In this document: piece after piece, positions 20,429 through 28,405 of the stretch
How the letters are laid out: each line of letters begins with the position of its first letter
How positions within the stretch are numbered: position 1 is the stretch's first letter
Assembly: GCA_018266955.1 (NCBI GenBank)
Contig: JAFDZI010000010.1
Location: forward strand, 1 to 38,931
Reading direction: 5' to 3'
DNA from: Bacteroidota bacterium
Lineage (GTDB): Bacteria; Bacteroidota; Bacteroidia; Flavobacteriales; Weeksellaceae
Length of the DNA: 38,931 bases
Notes under the pieces: generated by a model
What the model was told of the DNA's origin: nothing
Database searches by the model: none
What the model saw: the letters and a program-made list of their open reading frames with translations, nothing else
Made by a program: the position numbers and the translations under genes

Positions 20429-20446
20429 TTATGATTTCTTTTCTAA

Positions 20447-20881
20447 TTAATTGAAATCCAATAATTCTACATCGAAAACTAATGTAGCATTTGGACCAAT
20501 TTCTTTTGAAATTTGTTGGTTGCCATAAGCTAAATGGGGCGGAATGGTAAACCTAAATTTACTACCCACCGACATGAGTTGCAACCCTTCTGTCCAACCA
20601 CTGATTACTCTGTTCAGTGGAAAACTTGCCGGTTGACCTCTTTTTACAGAACTATCAAATATTTCTCCTTTTATGTTGGTCCCATGGTAGTGGCATTGTA
20701 CAGTATTGCTAGCTTTGGGTTTTGGTCCATCGGTCGCTACTAAGATTTCATATTGCAAACCACTTTCCAAGGTTGTTACCTTAGGATTTTTAGCATTTTC
20801 CATTCTGAAGTTTTCTCCTTCTTGAAGGTTTCTATTGGCGAGTTCTTGTTTTCTTTTGAATAATAAATCGGATATTCCCAT
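20447..20881 (-). CDS. FKBP-type peptidyl-prolyl isomerase
   Basis: A 144-residue prolyl isomerase with no signal peptide, so probably cytosolic. The N-terminal 35 residues are a charged helix, followed by the FKBP domain: G-L-Q-Y-E-I-L, V-Q-C-H-Y-H-G-T (the usual V-x-V-H-Y-x-G), G-E-I-F-D-S-S-V-K-R-G, F-P-L-N-R-V-I-S-G-W-T-E-G-L-Q (binding-pocket Val-Ile and Trp) and I-P-P-H-L-A-Y-G-N-Q, ending F-D-V-E-L-L-D-F-N. It resembles FklB/SlyD-like single-domain proteins. A -7 box lies 18 bases upstream of its ATG; it is transcribed alone. Confidence 0.92.
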   Translation of the reverse strand: MGISDLLFKRKQELANRNLQEGENFRMENAKNPKVTTLESGLQYEILVATDGPKPKASNTVQCHYHGTNIKGEIFDSSVKRGQPASFPLNRVISGWTEGLQLMSVGSKFRFTIPPHLAYGNQQISKEIGPNATLVFDVELLDFN

Positions 20882-20899
20882 AGTGTAAAATTTTATCTA

Positions 20900-20907
20900 C
20901 AAATGTA
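20900..20907 (-). promoter_or_regulatory. -7 box of the FKBP gene
   Basis: Reads TACATTTG on the minus strand, matching TAnnTTTG, 18 bases before the ATG at 20881. A terminator for the upstream gene pair lies just beyond it at 20916-20939. Confidence 0.45.
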
Positions 20908-20910
20908 AAG

Positions 20911-20939
20911 AAAATCGGAACGAAATAAAATTCGTTCCG
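20911..20939 (-). terminator. Terminator of the TlpA-DUF6029 operon
   Basis: CGGAACGAA (20916-20924) pairs perfectly with TTCGTTCCG (20931-20939) around a 6-base loop. On the minus strand it is followed by ATTTTCTTT, suitable for termination after DUF6029. Confidence 0.75.
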
Positions 20940-20972
20940 AAGGTTAATGGAGGTATAAAAAACTTGTGTTTT

Positions 20973-22715
20973 TTAAAAAGTAGTGTTTATTTGTAAGCCC
21001 AAACCAGTGCTAGGAGGTACAAATCGGCAAATACCGCCGGCACAAACCAATCCGCCTCTTTGTCTTCCGTAGTTCAAACTCACACGAGTACTTCCTTGTC
21101 TGTAAGTTGCTCCTACATTATAAAAATGAATTTTGAACATATCGGTAGCACTTATTAAATGCTCGTTAGGATCGAAACCATAGTTGTACATATCCGATAC
21201 GAATAGAGACCAATTGTTGTTGTGTACATATTCAATAGATCCACCAAGCCAGTTTTTTCTGTCCGAATCTGCCCATAAATGTTCTAAAGAAGCAGTAATG
21301 GATCTGGAATTAGCAAAAGAAATGGTCGCTTCGGAAAATAAAGTGGTTGCATTAATTATGGATTTTTGGAAAATACCACGGATATATTGGTCATTATAAT
21401 GCTGGTTGATAAGGGAAATATTCCCTTTTACCGTAGGACTTAATTTTTTGGATACCTCGATGCTGAATTCTCTAAAATAATTTTGATCGGCACCTAAAAA
21501 TTTTGAAGTAAATCGAGGGGAATAATCACCATTGGCATCAAAATATGAATAGTTGGCAGCTAAATTATACAAAGTAGCAAAGTTAGCTGCAACTTTGGTT
21601 CCGTACTTACCACCAAGAGCTGACCCTTTTTTAAACTCATAGAATAAATCGATTTGCCCACCTATTTCACCAAATTTCTGGATTTTTTCATCAAACTGCA
21701 TGGCAATCATATTCTGTGTCTGATAAACATAAATATTCGCCAAACTAGAGTGGTGTTGTTTGGTAAGCGATGGAACATAGTTCATCATCTTATCATTATA
21801 ATTTAAGCTGGTGTTTTCCGGAGAATAAACTTCAGGTTTTCTTTCGGATAAGAAGAGCATATTTTCAATTCTTCTAATGGTAGCATCCACACCAAAACCT
21901 TTTTCAGCATATCCTAAATTCAATAGATAGGCACTTCCACTTTTTACCCAATCGTAATTTATTTTTGCTGCATTGATAACGGCATCCGGAGATTTGTAAT
22001 CGTGTTCGAAATTGGCATAAAACTGATTTTTTTCTACCCCAATTCTATTGGAAATTACGAAGGTATTTTTATTGATTTTGGTTATTCCTTCGGGTAAATT
22101 TTCACTTCTATTCACCACGGATCCTCCATAGTTAAGAGTCCACTCGGCGTGCGGAAATAAGAGTTGCGAAATGCCTATTTCGGTATTGAAGCCAAAAATA
22201 TCTCCTTTGGAAACATCAAAACCCGATCGTTGTCTTCCGTACAATGCAGTGAATGCTAAATTTTCTGTAGGGGTATATTTTACTCTTCCACCTCTAAGGG
22301 CATTGTTGATTCCTAACGAGCGATCTTCCCAAGATCTAAGAGCCAATCCACTACCAAATTGTTCGTAAAAATAACCGGCAGTAATGTCCCATTGGTCATT
22401 TTTATAATTGGCATAATAGGTTGCTACATTGGTTTTGGTATATTTAGGATTGAAGTTAAGCAAAGCTTCATTTACATAAGATTCGGCTTGAATTCCGGCA
22501 GAAAATTTACCATAACTTGCATTGAGAGAAAGGTAATTATTGGACCGCAATGGGATGGGGTCGTGTTTTATTTGTCTTTGCACATCATTGGTGTACCATT
22601 GTCCATTATGTTCAAAGTTACCGGAAATATTTATTTTATTTTGAATAGAATCTTGTTCTTGGGCATGGAAAGCGCTGCAAAAAGCAAGAGCAGCGGCGGC
22701 GATAATTTTTTTCAC
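20973..22715 (-). CDS. DUF6029 outer-membrane protein
   Basis: A 580-residue predicted outer-membrane barrel protein with a Sec signal (M-K-K-I-I-A-A-A, cleavage near F-H-A-Q, residue 19). It matches the flavobacterial DUF6029 family as I recall it: I-S-G-N-F-E-H-N-G-Q-W-Y near the mature start, then Y-A-N-Y-K, F-Y-E-Q-F-G-S-G-L-A-L-R-S-W-E-D-R-S-L-G-I-N-N-A-L-R-G, and a C-terminal G-L-G-L-Q-I-N-T-T-F of barrel type. The gene begins the base after the TlpA stop, so translation is coupled. DUF6029 has no established function; the TlpA and Omp28-like neighbours suggest a role tied to envelope thiol chemistry. Confidence 0.85.
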   Translation of the reverse strand: MKKIIAAAALAFCSAFHAQEQDSIQNKINISGNFEHNGQWYTNDVQRQIKHDPIPLRSNNYLSLNASYGKFSAGIQAESYVNEALLNFNPKYTKTNVATYYANYKNDQWDITAGYFYEQFGSGLALRSWEDRSLGINNALRGGRVKYTPTENLAFTALYGRQRSGFDVSKGDIFGFNTEIGISQLLFPHAEWTLNYGGSVVNRSENLPEGITKINKNTFVISNRIGVEKNQFYANFEHDYKSPDAVINAAKINYDWVKSGSAYLLNLGYAEKGFGVDATIRRIENMLFLSERKPEVYSPENTSLNYNDKMMNYVPSLTKQHHSSLANIYVYQTQNMIAMQFDEKIQKFGEIGGQIDLFYEFKKGSALGGKYGTKVAANFATLYNLAANYSYFDANGDYSPRFTSKFLGADQNYFREFSIEVSKKLSPTVKGNISLINQHYNDQYIRGIFQKSIINATTLFSEATISFANSRSITASLEHLWADSDRKNWLGGSIEYVHNNNWSLFVSDMYNYGFDPNEHLISATDMFKIHFYNVGATYRQGSTRVSLNYGRQRGGLVCAGGICRFVPPSTGLGLQINTTF

Positions 22716-23195
22716 TTAGAGTTTTTCAATTTTGTTAAACAACTCTTCTTCTGCCCCTGGAGTATGTCCACTTTGAGTAAGGACAACTTCTCCATTTTTA
22801 ACCACCATAAGATACGGAACATTCACAATACCTAGTTTTCTTTTAAATTCTTGGTTGTTGTCATATAATATTGGGAAATTCCATCCTTTACCGCTAACCA
22901 TAGGTTTTACTCTTTTTATGGTTCTGGCATCATCGATAGAAACAGCTATGAATTCCATGTTTTTTTTGGTTTTCCAATCGGCGTACAAATCATTTACAGT
23001 GTCTAGTTCTTGTACACAAGGGGCGCACCAAGTAGCCCAAAAGGAAAACACATAAACTTTATCTTTCTCTTGGAAGTTTTCGGTACTAGAAACAGTTGTA
23101 CCTTCAAAATTTTTAAGGGTTACATTAGGGACTTTTTTTTGTCCAAAAGCAGCAATCCCTATAAATAGAGCTGCTGTGAATAATATTTTCTTCAT
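22716..23195 (-). CDS. TlpA-family periplasmic thioredoxin-like protein
   Basis: A 159-residue envelope thiol-disulfide oxidoreductase. A signal peptide (residues 1-18, A-A-F-G) precedes an AhpC/TSA-like thioredoxin fold with F-W-A-T-W-C57-A-P-C60 as active site, A-V-S-I-D-D-A, and the cis-Pro loop V-N-V-P-Y-L. It is a short, single-domain form. It is upstream of DUF6029 with no gap, and divergent from an Omp28-like CxxC lipoprotein. Its electron donor (a DsbD/CcdA-type membrane protein) is not in the window. A -7 box is found at 23244-23251. Confidence 0.92.
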   Translation of the reverse strand: MKKILFTAALFIGIAAFGQKKVPNVTLKNFEGTTVSSTENFQEKDKVYVFSFWATWCAPCVQELDTVNDLYADWKTKKNMEFIAVSIDDARTIKRVKPMVSGKGWNFPILYDNNQEFKRKLGIVNVPYLMVVKNGEVVLTQSGHTPGAEEELFNKIEKL

Positions 23196-23243
23196 TTTGA
23201 CAGAAATTGTAATAAATTTTACTTTTTTTTAAATTTTCTTTTG

Positions 23244-23251
23244 CAAATCTA
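23244..23251 (-). promoter_or_regulatory. -7 box of the TlpA-DUF6029 operon
   Basis: Reads TAGATTTG on the minus strand (TAnnTTTG), giving a leader of about 43 bases. It lies in the 102-base divergent region shared with the Omp28-like gene, where common regulation is possible. Confidence 0.45.
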
Positions 23252-23297
23252 AAAAATTATTTCTTTTTTTGCATAGAATTTTTAATAAAAGTGTACT

Positions 23298-24128
23298 ATG
23301 TTTAAAAAAATTATTCCAACGCTTGCTTTAGCGTTTTCAGTAGCATTGGTTTCTTGTGGCGGAAGTAGCGAAGATCCAACGCCAGCACCCACCCCTACAC
23401 CACCTGCTGGTGGAGGTACTGTGGCAGGTAAATTTACCAAAAATGTTTTAATTGAAGATTACACCGGAACTTGGTGTGGCTACTGTCCTAGAGTTGCTCA
23501 TGCTATTGATCAAGTGTTTGCACAAAACATTAGTGCAGTAGCGGTAGCTATTCATAGAGGAAATGATCCGTATAATTTTGCTGATGCAAGTGTACTTGAA
23601 GCACAAATTGGTTTACAAGGATATCCGACAGCTATGTTGAATAGAAAGACTACATGGAATTCACCTGAGCCAAGTTATATAAATCAAGTAAAGAATTTAA
23701 CAGGAACTGATGCTAATTTAGGAATCGCAATGAAACCAAGCATTAATAATGGTAATCTTAATTTAGATGTTAAAGTAAAGTTTGCATCTGATATGTCAGG
23801 ATTAAAACTAGTGGTTTATTTATTGGAAAATGATCTTATTTATAACCAATCCAATTACACTAGTTATTATGGAGGTGCCTCTACATTGGTAGGTTTTGAA
23901 CATGATAATGTGTTAAGAGCATCATTAACCAATATTTTGGGAGATAGTATGGCTGGAACAACAACTGCTGGGACTGTTTGGACTAAAAATTTCTCATTAG
24001 CGATTCCTGCAAATATTTCAAATTCTAGCAAATTATCATTTGTTGCTTTTGTAATGGATTATAATGGAAAAGTGGTAAATGTTAGAAAAGCAAACCTAAA
24101 TGACGATCAAAGCTTTCAAGAAAGCTAA
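23298..24128 (+). CDS. Omp28-like lipoprotein with CxxC motif
   Basis: A 276-residue lipoprotein: the lipobox A-L-V-S-C puts the lipidated Cys at residue 20. A Ser/acidic patch (G-G-S-S-E-D) follows, possibly a surface-export signal of Bacteroidota lipoproteins, then a Pro-Thr linker (28-37). The next domain has a thioredoxin-like active site, L-I-E-D-Y-T-G-T-W-C60-G-Y-C63-P-R, and G-Y-P-T-A-M as the probable cis-Pro loop. The C-terminal ~130 residues are beta-rich, as in Omp28-related proteins. It is divergent from TlpA/DUF6029. Whether it is periplasmic or surface-exposed is inferred; redox activity is likely but substrate unknown. Confidence 0.85.
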   Translation: MFKKIIPTLALAFSVALVSCGGSSEDPTPAPTPTPPAGGGTVAGKFTKNVLIEDYTGTWCGYCPRVAHAIDQVFAQNISAVAVAIHRGNDPYNFADASVLEAQIGLQGYPTAMLNRKTTWNSPEPSYINQVKNLTGTDANLGIAMKPSINNGNLNLDVKVKFASDMSGLKLVVYLLENDLIYNQSNYTSYYGGASTLVGFEHDNVLRASLTNILGDSMAGTTTAGTVWTKNFSLAIPANISNSSKLSFVAFVMDYNGKVVNVRKANLNDDQSFQES

Positions 24129-24151
24129 TCATTTTCATTGTTAATACTTAT

Positions 24152-24187
24152 AAGAAGTTGTTTCGTTCGAAATAACTTCTTTTTTTT
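24152..24187 (+). terminator. Intrinsic terminator after Omp28-like gene
   Basis: AAGAAGTTGTTT (24152-24163) pairs with AAATAACTTCTT (24170-24181, one G-T pair) around a CGTTCG loop, and is followed by a run of T. Confidence 0.85.
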
Positions 24188-24230
24188 ATCGAAAAACTGT
24201 ATATTGTGCCTTCAAGAATAAGATTGAATA

Positions 24231-25892
24231 ATGAATATTTATAACTTAGAAAAATCCATTGCAACTTCTAAACTGAAAAATGCAGAAAAAATTCAGCTTA
24301 GAGAAATTGAAGAAGAACATAAAAATATATTTGTAGCATTTGCGGATGTTGATCATTCTTCTTTTGATATAAAAATAGAAATTGATGACAGTGGCGAAGT
24401 ACAGAACTTTTCTTGTGAGTGCAATAGTAAAGGGGTATGCTTACATACCATTGCTTTACTTAAAGCAATCAGTAATTTAAAATCCACCAAAAAATCGACT
24501 GTTAAAAAAACAAGAACAAAAGCACCATCGGCGCTAGAAATACTTGTAAATTCGATATCAGAACAAGAGTTGAAATATTGGTTAATGGGTTTTCTTAGCA
24601 AAAATAAAGAAGCGTTACTCGATTTTGACCTAAATTTTTCCGAACAAAAAAAGTCATTTACAAATCAAGATGTGTTGGATGTGGTGGACCAAGCCATCAA
24701 AACAGTTATTGGTAAAAGAAAATCGGCGTCGGCAACAGAAAATAAAAAGATCGTTGACCTCTTGCAAAAATCATTTGAACCCATTTTGAGTTTTATTCAA
24801 ATTAATATTTCCGAGCCTATTGTTTTTGATATTTTCACGGGTGCTGTAGAAAGATTTCTAGAGCAATACTATTATATATTTGATTCTAGTACACGATATA
24901 ATAAGTTTTTTAATCAGTTAAAAGACAAAATAATTTATTCTATACACCAAATTAAAGATGAACGAATATGGGAAAAAACGGTAAGTTATTATTGGAATAT
25001 ATTCTTTAACGCAGATAAATTGTATGACTATAAAATAGATTTTATTTTTGATGTATATCGTGAATCTTCCATAGAACGCAAAAATATAATTGGACAACAG
25101 GTTGTTACTAAATTAAAAGAATGGGGAAATCAAGACAGGAGATTTTCAGCTTTATATACTCAAATACTTCTAACAATTGTGATTGAAAATAATGAGTTTG
25201 TACAAGTAAAAGACTTTTTTAAACCTAAAAAATTTGAGAATAATTACAACATGGTATTGCTCAAAGAATTGGCCAAAACTGAACCTAATACTTCACTCGA
25301 TTATTGTTTTAATATTATTGAAGATAATTATTATGAACATTTTAATGAGCCATACTATGAATTAATTGAAATTATTGCAACCAATAATAATGATATGAAG
25401 TCTTTGGCAAAACTCAAGAAAATAAAGTTGCATAATGGATATGGAAATTATGGCGATATCCCTTTTATCAAAGAACATCTCGGAAATAATAGCCTAGATA
25501 GTTTCGAAAAAAAACTGATAAAAGAGATGAAATATTACTCAATACGAGAGGATGAAGATGCGGAATATTACTTTAGTCTTCTAGATAAAAAGAAAAATTA
25601 TACTCAGATGCTAGAAGTGATCGATAGAAATGGATTTTCAGCACCTATCCTTCTAAAATACACAGATAAATTGTTTGAGTTTAATTTTGATAAACTAATT
25701 ATCGTGTTAAAAAATAGATTAGTCGATTTAAAAATCGATATTTCTAAAAGTCAAGATGAAATTGACTTACTTCATTGGATGCTCCGTAAGTATGATCGAT
25801 CCTATTTTTCTAATCTTAGAAAAAGAACATTTTATTACAAACCAATGAATAAAACTTATTTATTTGATCTTATCGATGCCAAAAATAAATAG
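24231..25892 (+). CDS. SWIM zinc-finger protein of unknown function
   Basis: A 553-residue protein with one recognisable domain: a SWIM zinc finger, C62-E-C64-x5-C70-L-H72, inside F-S-C-E-C-N-S-K-G-V-C-L-H-T-I-A-L-L. SWIM fingers bind DNA or proteins and are often encoded beside or fused to SNF2 helicases, but none is present here. A basic Ser/Lys/Thr linker (about 84-100) leads into a long, mostly alpha-helical, Lys/Asn/Tyr-rich region, possibly repeats of an armadillo/TPR type. It has no signal peptide and ends 53 bases before recF; cotranscription is possible. Function is unknown. Confidence 0.8.
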   Translation: MNIYNLEKSIATSKLKNAEKIQLREIEEEHKNIFVAFADVDHSSFDIKIEIDDSGEVQNFSCECNSKGVCLHTIALLKAISNLKSTKKSTVKKTRTKAPSALEILVNSISEQELKYWLMGFLSKNKEALLDFDLNFSEQKKSFTNQDVLDVVDQAIKTVIGKRKSASATENKKIVDLLQKSFEPILSFIQINISEPIVFDIFTGAVERFLEQYYYIFDSSTRYNKFFNQLKDKIIYSIHQIKDERIWEKTVSYYWNIFFNADKLYDYKIDFIFDVYRESSIERKNIIGQQVVTKLKEWGNQDRRFSALYTQILLTIVIENNEFVQVKDFFKPKKFENNYNMVLLKELAKTEPNTSLDYCFNIIEDNYYEHFNEPYYELIEIIATNNNDMKSLAKLKKIKLHNGYGNYGDIPFIKEHLGNNSLDSFEKKLIKEMKYYSIREDEDAEYYFSLLDKKKNYTQMLEVIDRNGFSAPILLKYTDKLFEFNFDKLIIVLKNRLVDLKIDISKSQDEIDLLHWMLRKYDRSYFSNLRKRTFYYKPMNKTYLFDLIDAKNK

Positions 25893-25945
25893 AGATAACC
25901 GAATTTTTAAATGTATTTTTTTATTGACAAATTTGTAAGCAATCC

Positions 25946-27046
25946 ATGACCATCAACAAACTTAAAATTCAGAATTTTAAAAATCATCAAGAAAAAGAAT
26001 TTTCCTTTTCCCAAGAAATTAATTGTTTTGTGGGGAATAACGGAGTGGGGAAAACCAATATTTTGGATGCTTTACACTATCTTTCTATGGGGAAAAGTTT
26101 TTTAGGTAATACCGATAGTCAAAATATTTTCACAACACAAACACCGTCGGGAGAACAGTCTTTTTTCACCATTGATGCCGAAATTAATAATGAGGAAAAA
26201 GTGGATGCCATCAAAGTACTTTATTCTAAAGAAAACAAAAAAGAAATTCGAAAAAACGATAAAAGTTATGACCGTTTATCGGATCACATTGGGTATATGC
26301 CATGTGTAACGATATCTCCTTATGATGCAAATTTGATTTCCGATTCCGGTGAGAGTCGAAGGAAATTTATAGATGCCATGATTTCGCAAACCGATCAGGA
26401 CTATTTATTTTCATTAATTCATTACCAAAAAACGATACAACAAAGAAATGCTTTGCTGAAATATTTTGCTAAAAATAGAGTTTTTGATGCTGCTTCATTA
26501 GAAATATATGATGAGCCCATAGTGCAATACGGATCGGTAATTTTTGAAAAAAGAAAAGAATTTATCCAACATCTGAATCCCATTGTGAGCCATTTTTATG
26601 AAATTATTTCTGGTGGCAAGGAAACGGTGCAAGTAGAGTATGATTCCCATTTATTAGCCCAGGATTGGCAGCGACTTCTAACTGAAAACCTAGATAAAGA
26701 CAGACAGCTTACCTATACCTCCAAAGGGATTCATAAAGATGATCTTCATTTTAAAATGAACCAACAATTTATTAAAAAAACAGGTTCTCAAGGGCAACAG
26801 AAATCTTTTTTAATTGCACTAAAGCTCGCTCAATTAAATCGTATAAAAGAACTGACCGGGAAAAAACCAATTTTATTGCTAGATGATATTTTTGATAAAT
26901 TGGATGATGGAAGGGTGTCCCAACTCATCGCATTGATTAATAAAGAAAATTTTGGACAAATGTTTTTAACGGATACCCACAAAGAAAGGACGGAAAAAAT
27001 TGTAAAACAAATAAACGAAGACAGTAAAATATTCGAATTAGAATAA
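25946..27046 (+). CDS. recF: DNA replication and repair protein RecF
   Basis: An SMC-like ATPase of 366 residues that helps load RecA at gapped single-stranded DNA together with RecO and RecR. Walker A is G30-N-N-G-V-G-K-T37, followed by N-I-L-D-A-L-H-Y-L-S. The RecF-specific segments S-R-R-K-F-I-D near 137, the signature S-Q-G-Q-Q-K-S, and Walker B L-L-L-D-D-I-F-D-K-L-D are all present. It stands apart from dnaA/dnaN, as is common in Bacteroidota. A strong hairpin starts at its stop codon. The upstream neighbour is the SWIM protein. Confidence 0.95.
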   Translation: MTINKLKIQNFKNHQEKEFSFSQEINCFVGNNGVGKTNILDALHYLSMGKSFLGNTDSQNIFTTQTPSGEQSFFTIDAEINNEEKVDAIKVLYSKENKKEIRKNDKSYDRLSDHIGYMPCVTISPYDANLISDSGESRRKFIDAMISQTDQDYLFSLIHYQKTIQQRNALLKYFAKNRVFDAASLEIYDEPIVQYGSVIFEKRKEFIQHLNPIVSHFYEIISGGKETVQVEYDSHLLAQDWQRLLTENLDKDRQLTYTSKGIHKDDLHFKMNQQFIKKTGSQGQQKSFLIALKLAQLNRIKELTGKKPILLLDDIFDKLDDGRVSQLIALINKENFGQMFLTDTHKERTEKIVKQINEDSKIFELE

Positions 27047-27081
27047 AAAAAATCACAAACGCTATGGTTTGTGATTTTTTT
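27045..27081. terminator. Bidirectional terminator between recF and tRNA-Arg
   Basis: AAAAAAATCACAAAC (to 27060) pairs perfectly with GTTTGTGATTTTTTT (from 27067) around GCTATG. The A- and T-tracts let it serve recF on the plus strand and the tRNA on the minus strand. Confidence 0.88.
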
Positions 27082-27082
27082 G

Positions 27083-27156
27083 TGAACGCGGAAGGAGTCG
27101 AACCCTCAACCTCCAGAGCCGTAATCTGGCACTCTATCCAATTGAGCTACGCGTCC
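27083..27156 (-). tRNA. tRNA-Arg (anticodon ACG)
   Basis: Read on the minus strand, a complete 74-base cloverleaf is visible. The acceptor is GGACGCG/CGCGTTC with one G-T pair, discriminator A. The D arm is GCTC/GAGT. The anticodon arm is CCAGA-TTACGGC-TCTGG with ACG at 34-36. The T arm is GAGGG-TTCGACT-CCTTC. A34 is expected to be deaminated to inosine to read CGN codons, needing TadA, which is not in the window. CCA is not encoded (the genome reads CAA after the discriminator). A TATATTTG -7 box lies 15 bases upstream. Confidence 0.96.
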
Positions 27157-27171
27157 GTTCTTAAAGGTTTG

Positions 27172-27179
27172 CAAATATA
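27172..27179 (-). promoter_or_regulatory. -7 box of tRNA-Arg
   Basis: A perfect TATATTTG on the minus strand, ending 15 bases before the tRNA 5' end. It lies in the 47-base gap shared with the divergent binding-protein gene. Confidence 0.55.
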
Positions 27180-27203
27180 CATTTTTTTTGTTTTCTTTGA
27201 AAT

Positions 27204-28250
27204 ATGAAATCAAAAATTTTACTTTTATTTGTGTTTTTATCGATGTTTTCGTGTAAAAACACTGAAAATCAGGAACAAAAAAATTGGACAAAAATATCTA
27301 CCAAGATAGAGTATCATCATTCCAATGATTTTTTTGAATTAAAATCAGGGAAAAATACTTACAAAATCCCACAAAATAGACTACCCTTCAAAAGAATTAT
27401 ACTTCTTAATGCAAGTTTGTTGGGGTATTTTACCGAGATTGGAAAGGAAAATACCATCGTTGGTATCTCTAGTCCGGAGTATATTTTCTCCTCAAAAGTA
27501 AAACAGCAAATTCAAAATAAAACAACTGAAACCGTAGGTGATGAAGCTAAATACGATGTAGAAAAAATATTGAGCTTGAAACCGGATGCCGTTTTTACCA
27601 ACTATATCGAAAGTTTCCAAAATACCTACGATTTGTTGAAAAAAAATGGAATTGAAGTAATTTTCATCGATGAATATTTGGAACAAAAACCATTAGAAAA
27701 ATCTAGAATTATTGAAGTCTTTGGTCAGTTGCTCGGTGCTACTAAGGAAGCTGAAAATGCCTATGAATCAATTAAAAATAGATATGAACATCTAAAGCAT
27801 ATTGCCCAAAAAGCAAAAGAAAAACCTATTGTGATTGCCAATGAAATGTATGGAAACCAATGGTTTATGCCTGGTGGTAGGACTTTTGTTGCTGAATTGC
27901 TTAACGATGCCAATGCACAGTATATACTAAAAGAAAACACAGAAGATAAGGCAGTGCCGCTAACTTTTGAGGAAGTTTATGTTAAAGCAAACAAAGCACA
28001 GTTTTGGGTTAATATCGGCAATTATCCAAACAAAAAAGCATTACTACAAATTAATCCGAACTATAATAAATTAAATGTTTACCAAAACGGAAGGCTCTAT
28101 GCCATCACCGAAAAGCAAATAGAAAGAACCAATGATTATTTTGAAAGTGGTGTGGTAAGAGCAGATAAGGTATTGCAAGATTATATAAAAATATTTCATC
28201 CCGATTTATTGCCCAATGTACCAATGACTTATCTCAAAGAATTGCGTTAG
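27204..28250 (+). CDS. FecB/BtuF-type substrate-binding lipoprotein
   Basis: A periplasmic-binding lipoprotein of 348 residues, class III fold (two lobes joined by a long helix), likely to bind a ferric siderophore, heme or cobalamin. The lipobox is M-F-S-C with Cys17. Typical segments: R-I-I-L-L-N-A-S-L-L-G-Y in lobe 1, I-V-G-I-S-S-P-E-Y, V-G-D-E-A-K-Y-D-V-E-K-I-L-S-L-K-P-D-A-V-F (split for clarity: helix plus the L-K-P-D strand), I-E-V-I-F-I-D-E-Y, and G-G-R-T-F-V-A-E-L-L in lobe 2. No permease, ATPase or TonB receptor lies nearby, so it acts with partners elsewhere. Ligand is not determinable. Confidence 0.88.
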   Translation: MKSKILLLFVFLSMFSCKNTENQEQKNWTKISTKIEYHHSNDFFELKSGKNTYKIPQNRLPFKRIILLNASLLGYFTEIGKENTIVGISSPEYIFSSKVKQQIQNKTTETVGDEAKYDVEKILSLKPDAVFTNYIESFQNTYDLLKKNGIEVIFIDEYLEQKPLEKSRIIEVFGQLLGATKEAENAYESIKNRYEHLKHIAQKAKEKPIVIANEMYGNQWFMPGGRTFVAELLNDANAQYILKENTEDKAVPLTFEEVYVKANKAQFWVNIGNYPNKKALLQINPNYNKLNVYQNGRLYAITEKQIERTNDYFESGVVRADKVLQDYIKIFHPDLLPNVPMTYLKELR

Positions 28251-28270
28251 TATTATTTACAATCTACTTT

Positions 28271-28306
28271 TTTGATACTGAAAGTCGGTCGGAAAAATTA
28301 TATTTG
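28271..28306 (+). promoter_or_regulatory. Promoter of mtgA
   Basis: TTTG at 28271-28274 and a perfect TATATTTG at 28299-28306, separated by 24 bases, slightly longer than typical. The -7 box covers the furthest upstream in-frame start (28304), so the gene must start further down. Confidence 0.5.
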
Positions 28307-28405
28307 CACCATCTTTATCTTGTCTCAATAAGAATTCAAAATAATATTTTATCAAAATTATTTTGGAATTTTAGTAGAAGACAAAGCAATCAAAATTTGT
28401 ATCAC

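Noticed and set aside
27106..27291. 61-residue minus-strand reading frame ending in R-V-A-Q-L-D-R-V-P
   Set aside because: This is the well-known artefact produced by translating a tRNA gene; it covers tRNA-Arg.
28304..28405. Upstream extension of mtgA
   Set aside because: Begins inside a perfect -7 box and adds 34 residues before the membrane anchor unlike the family.
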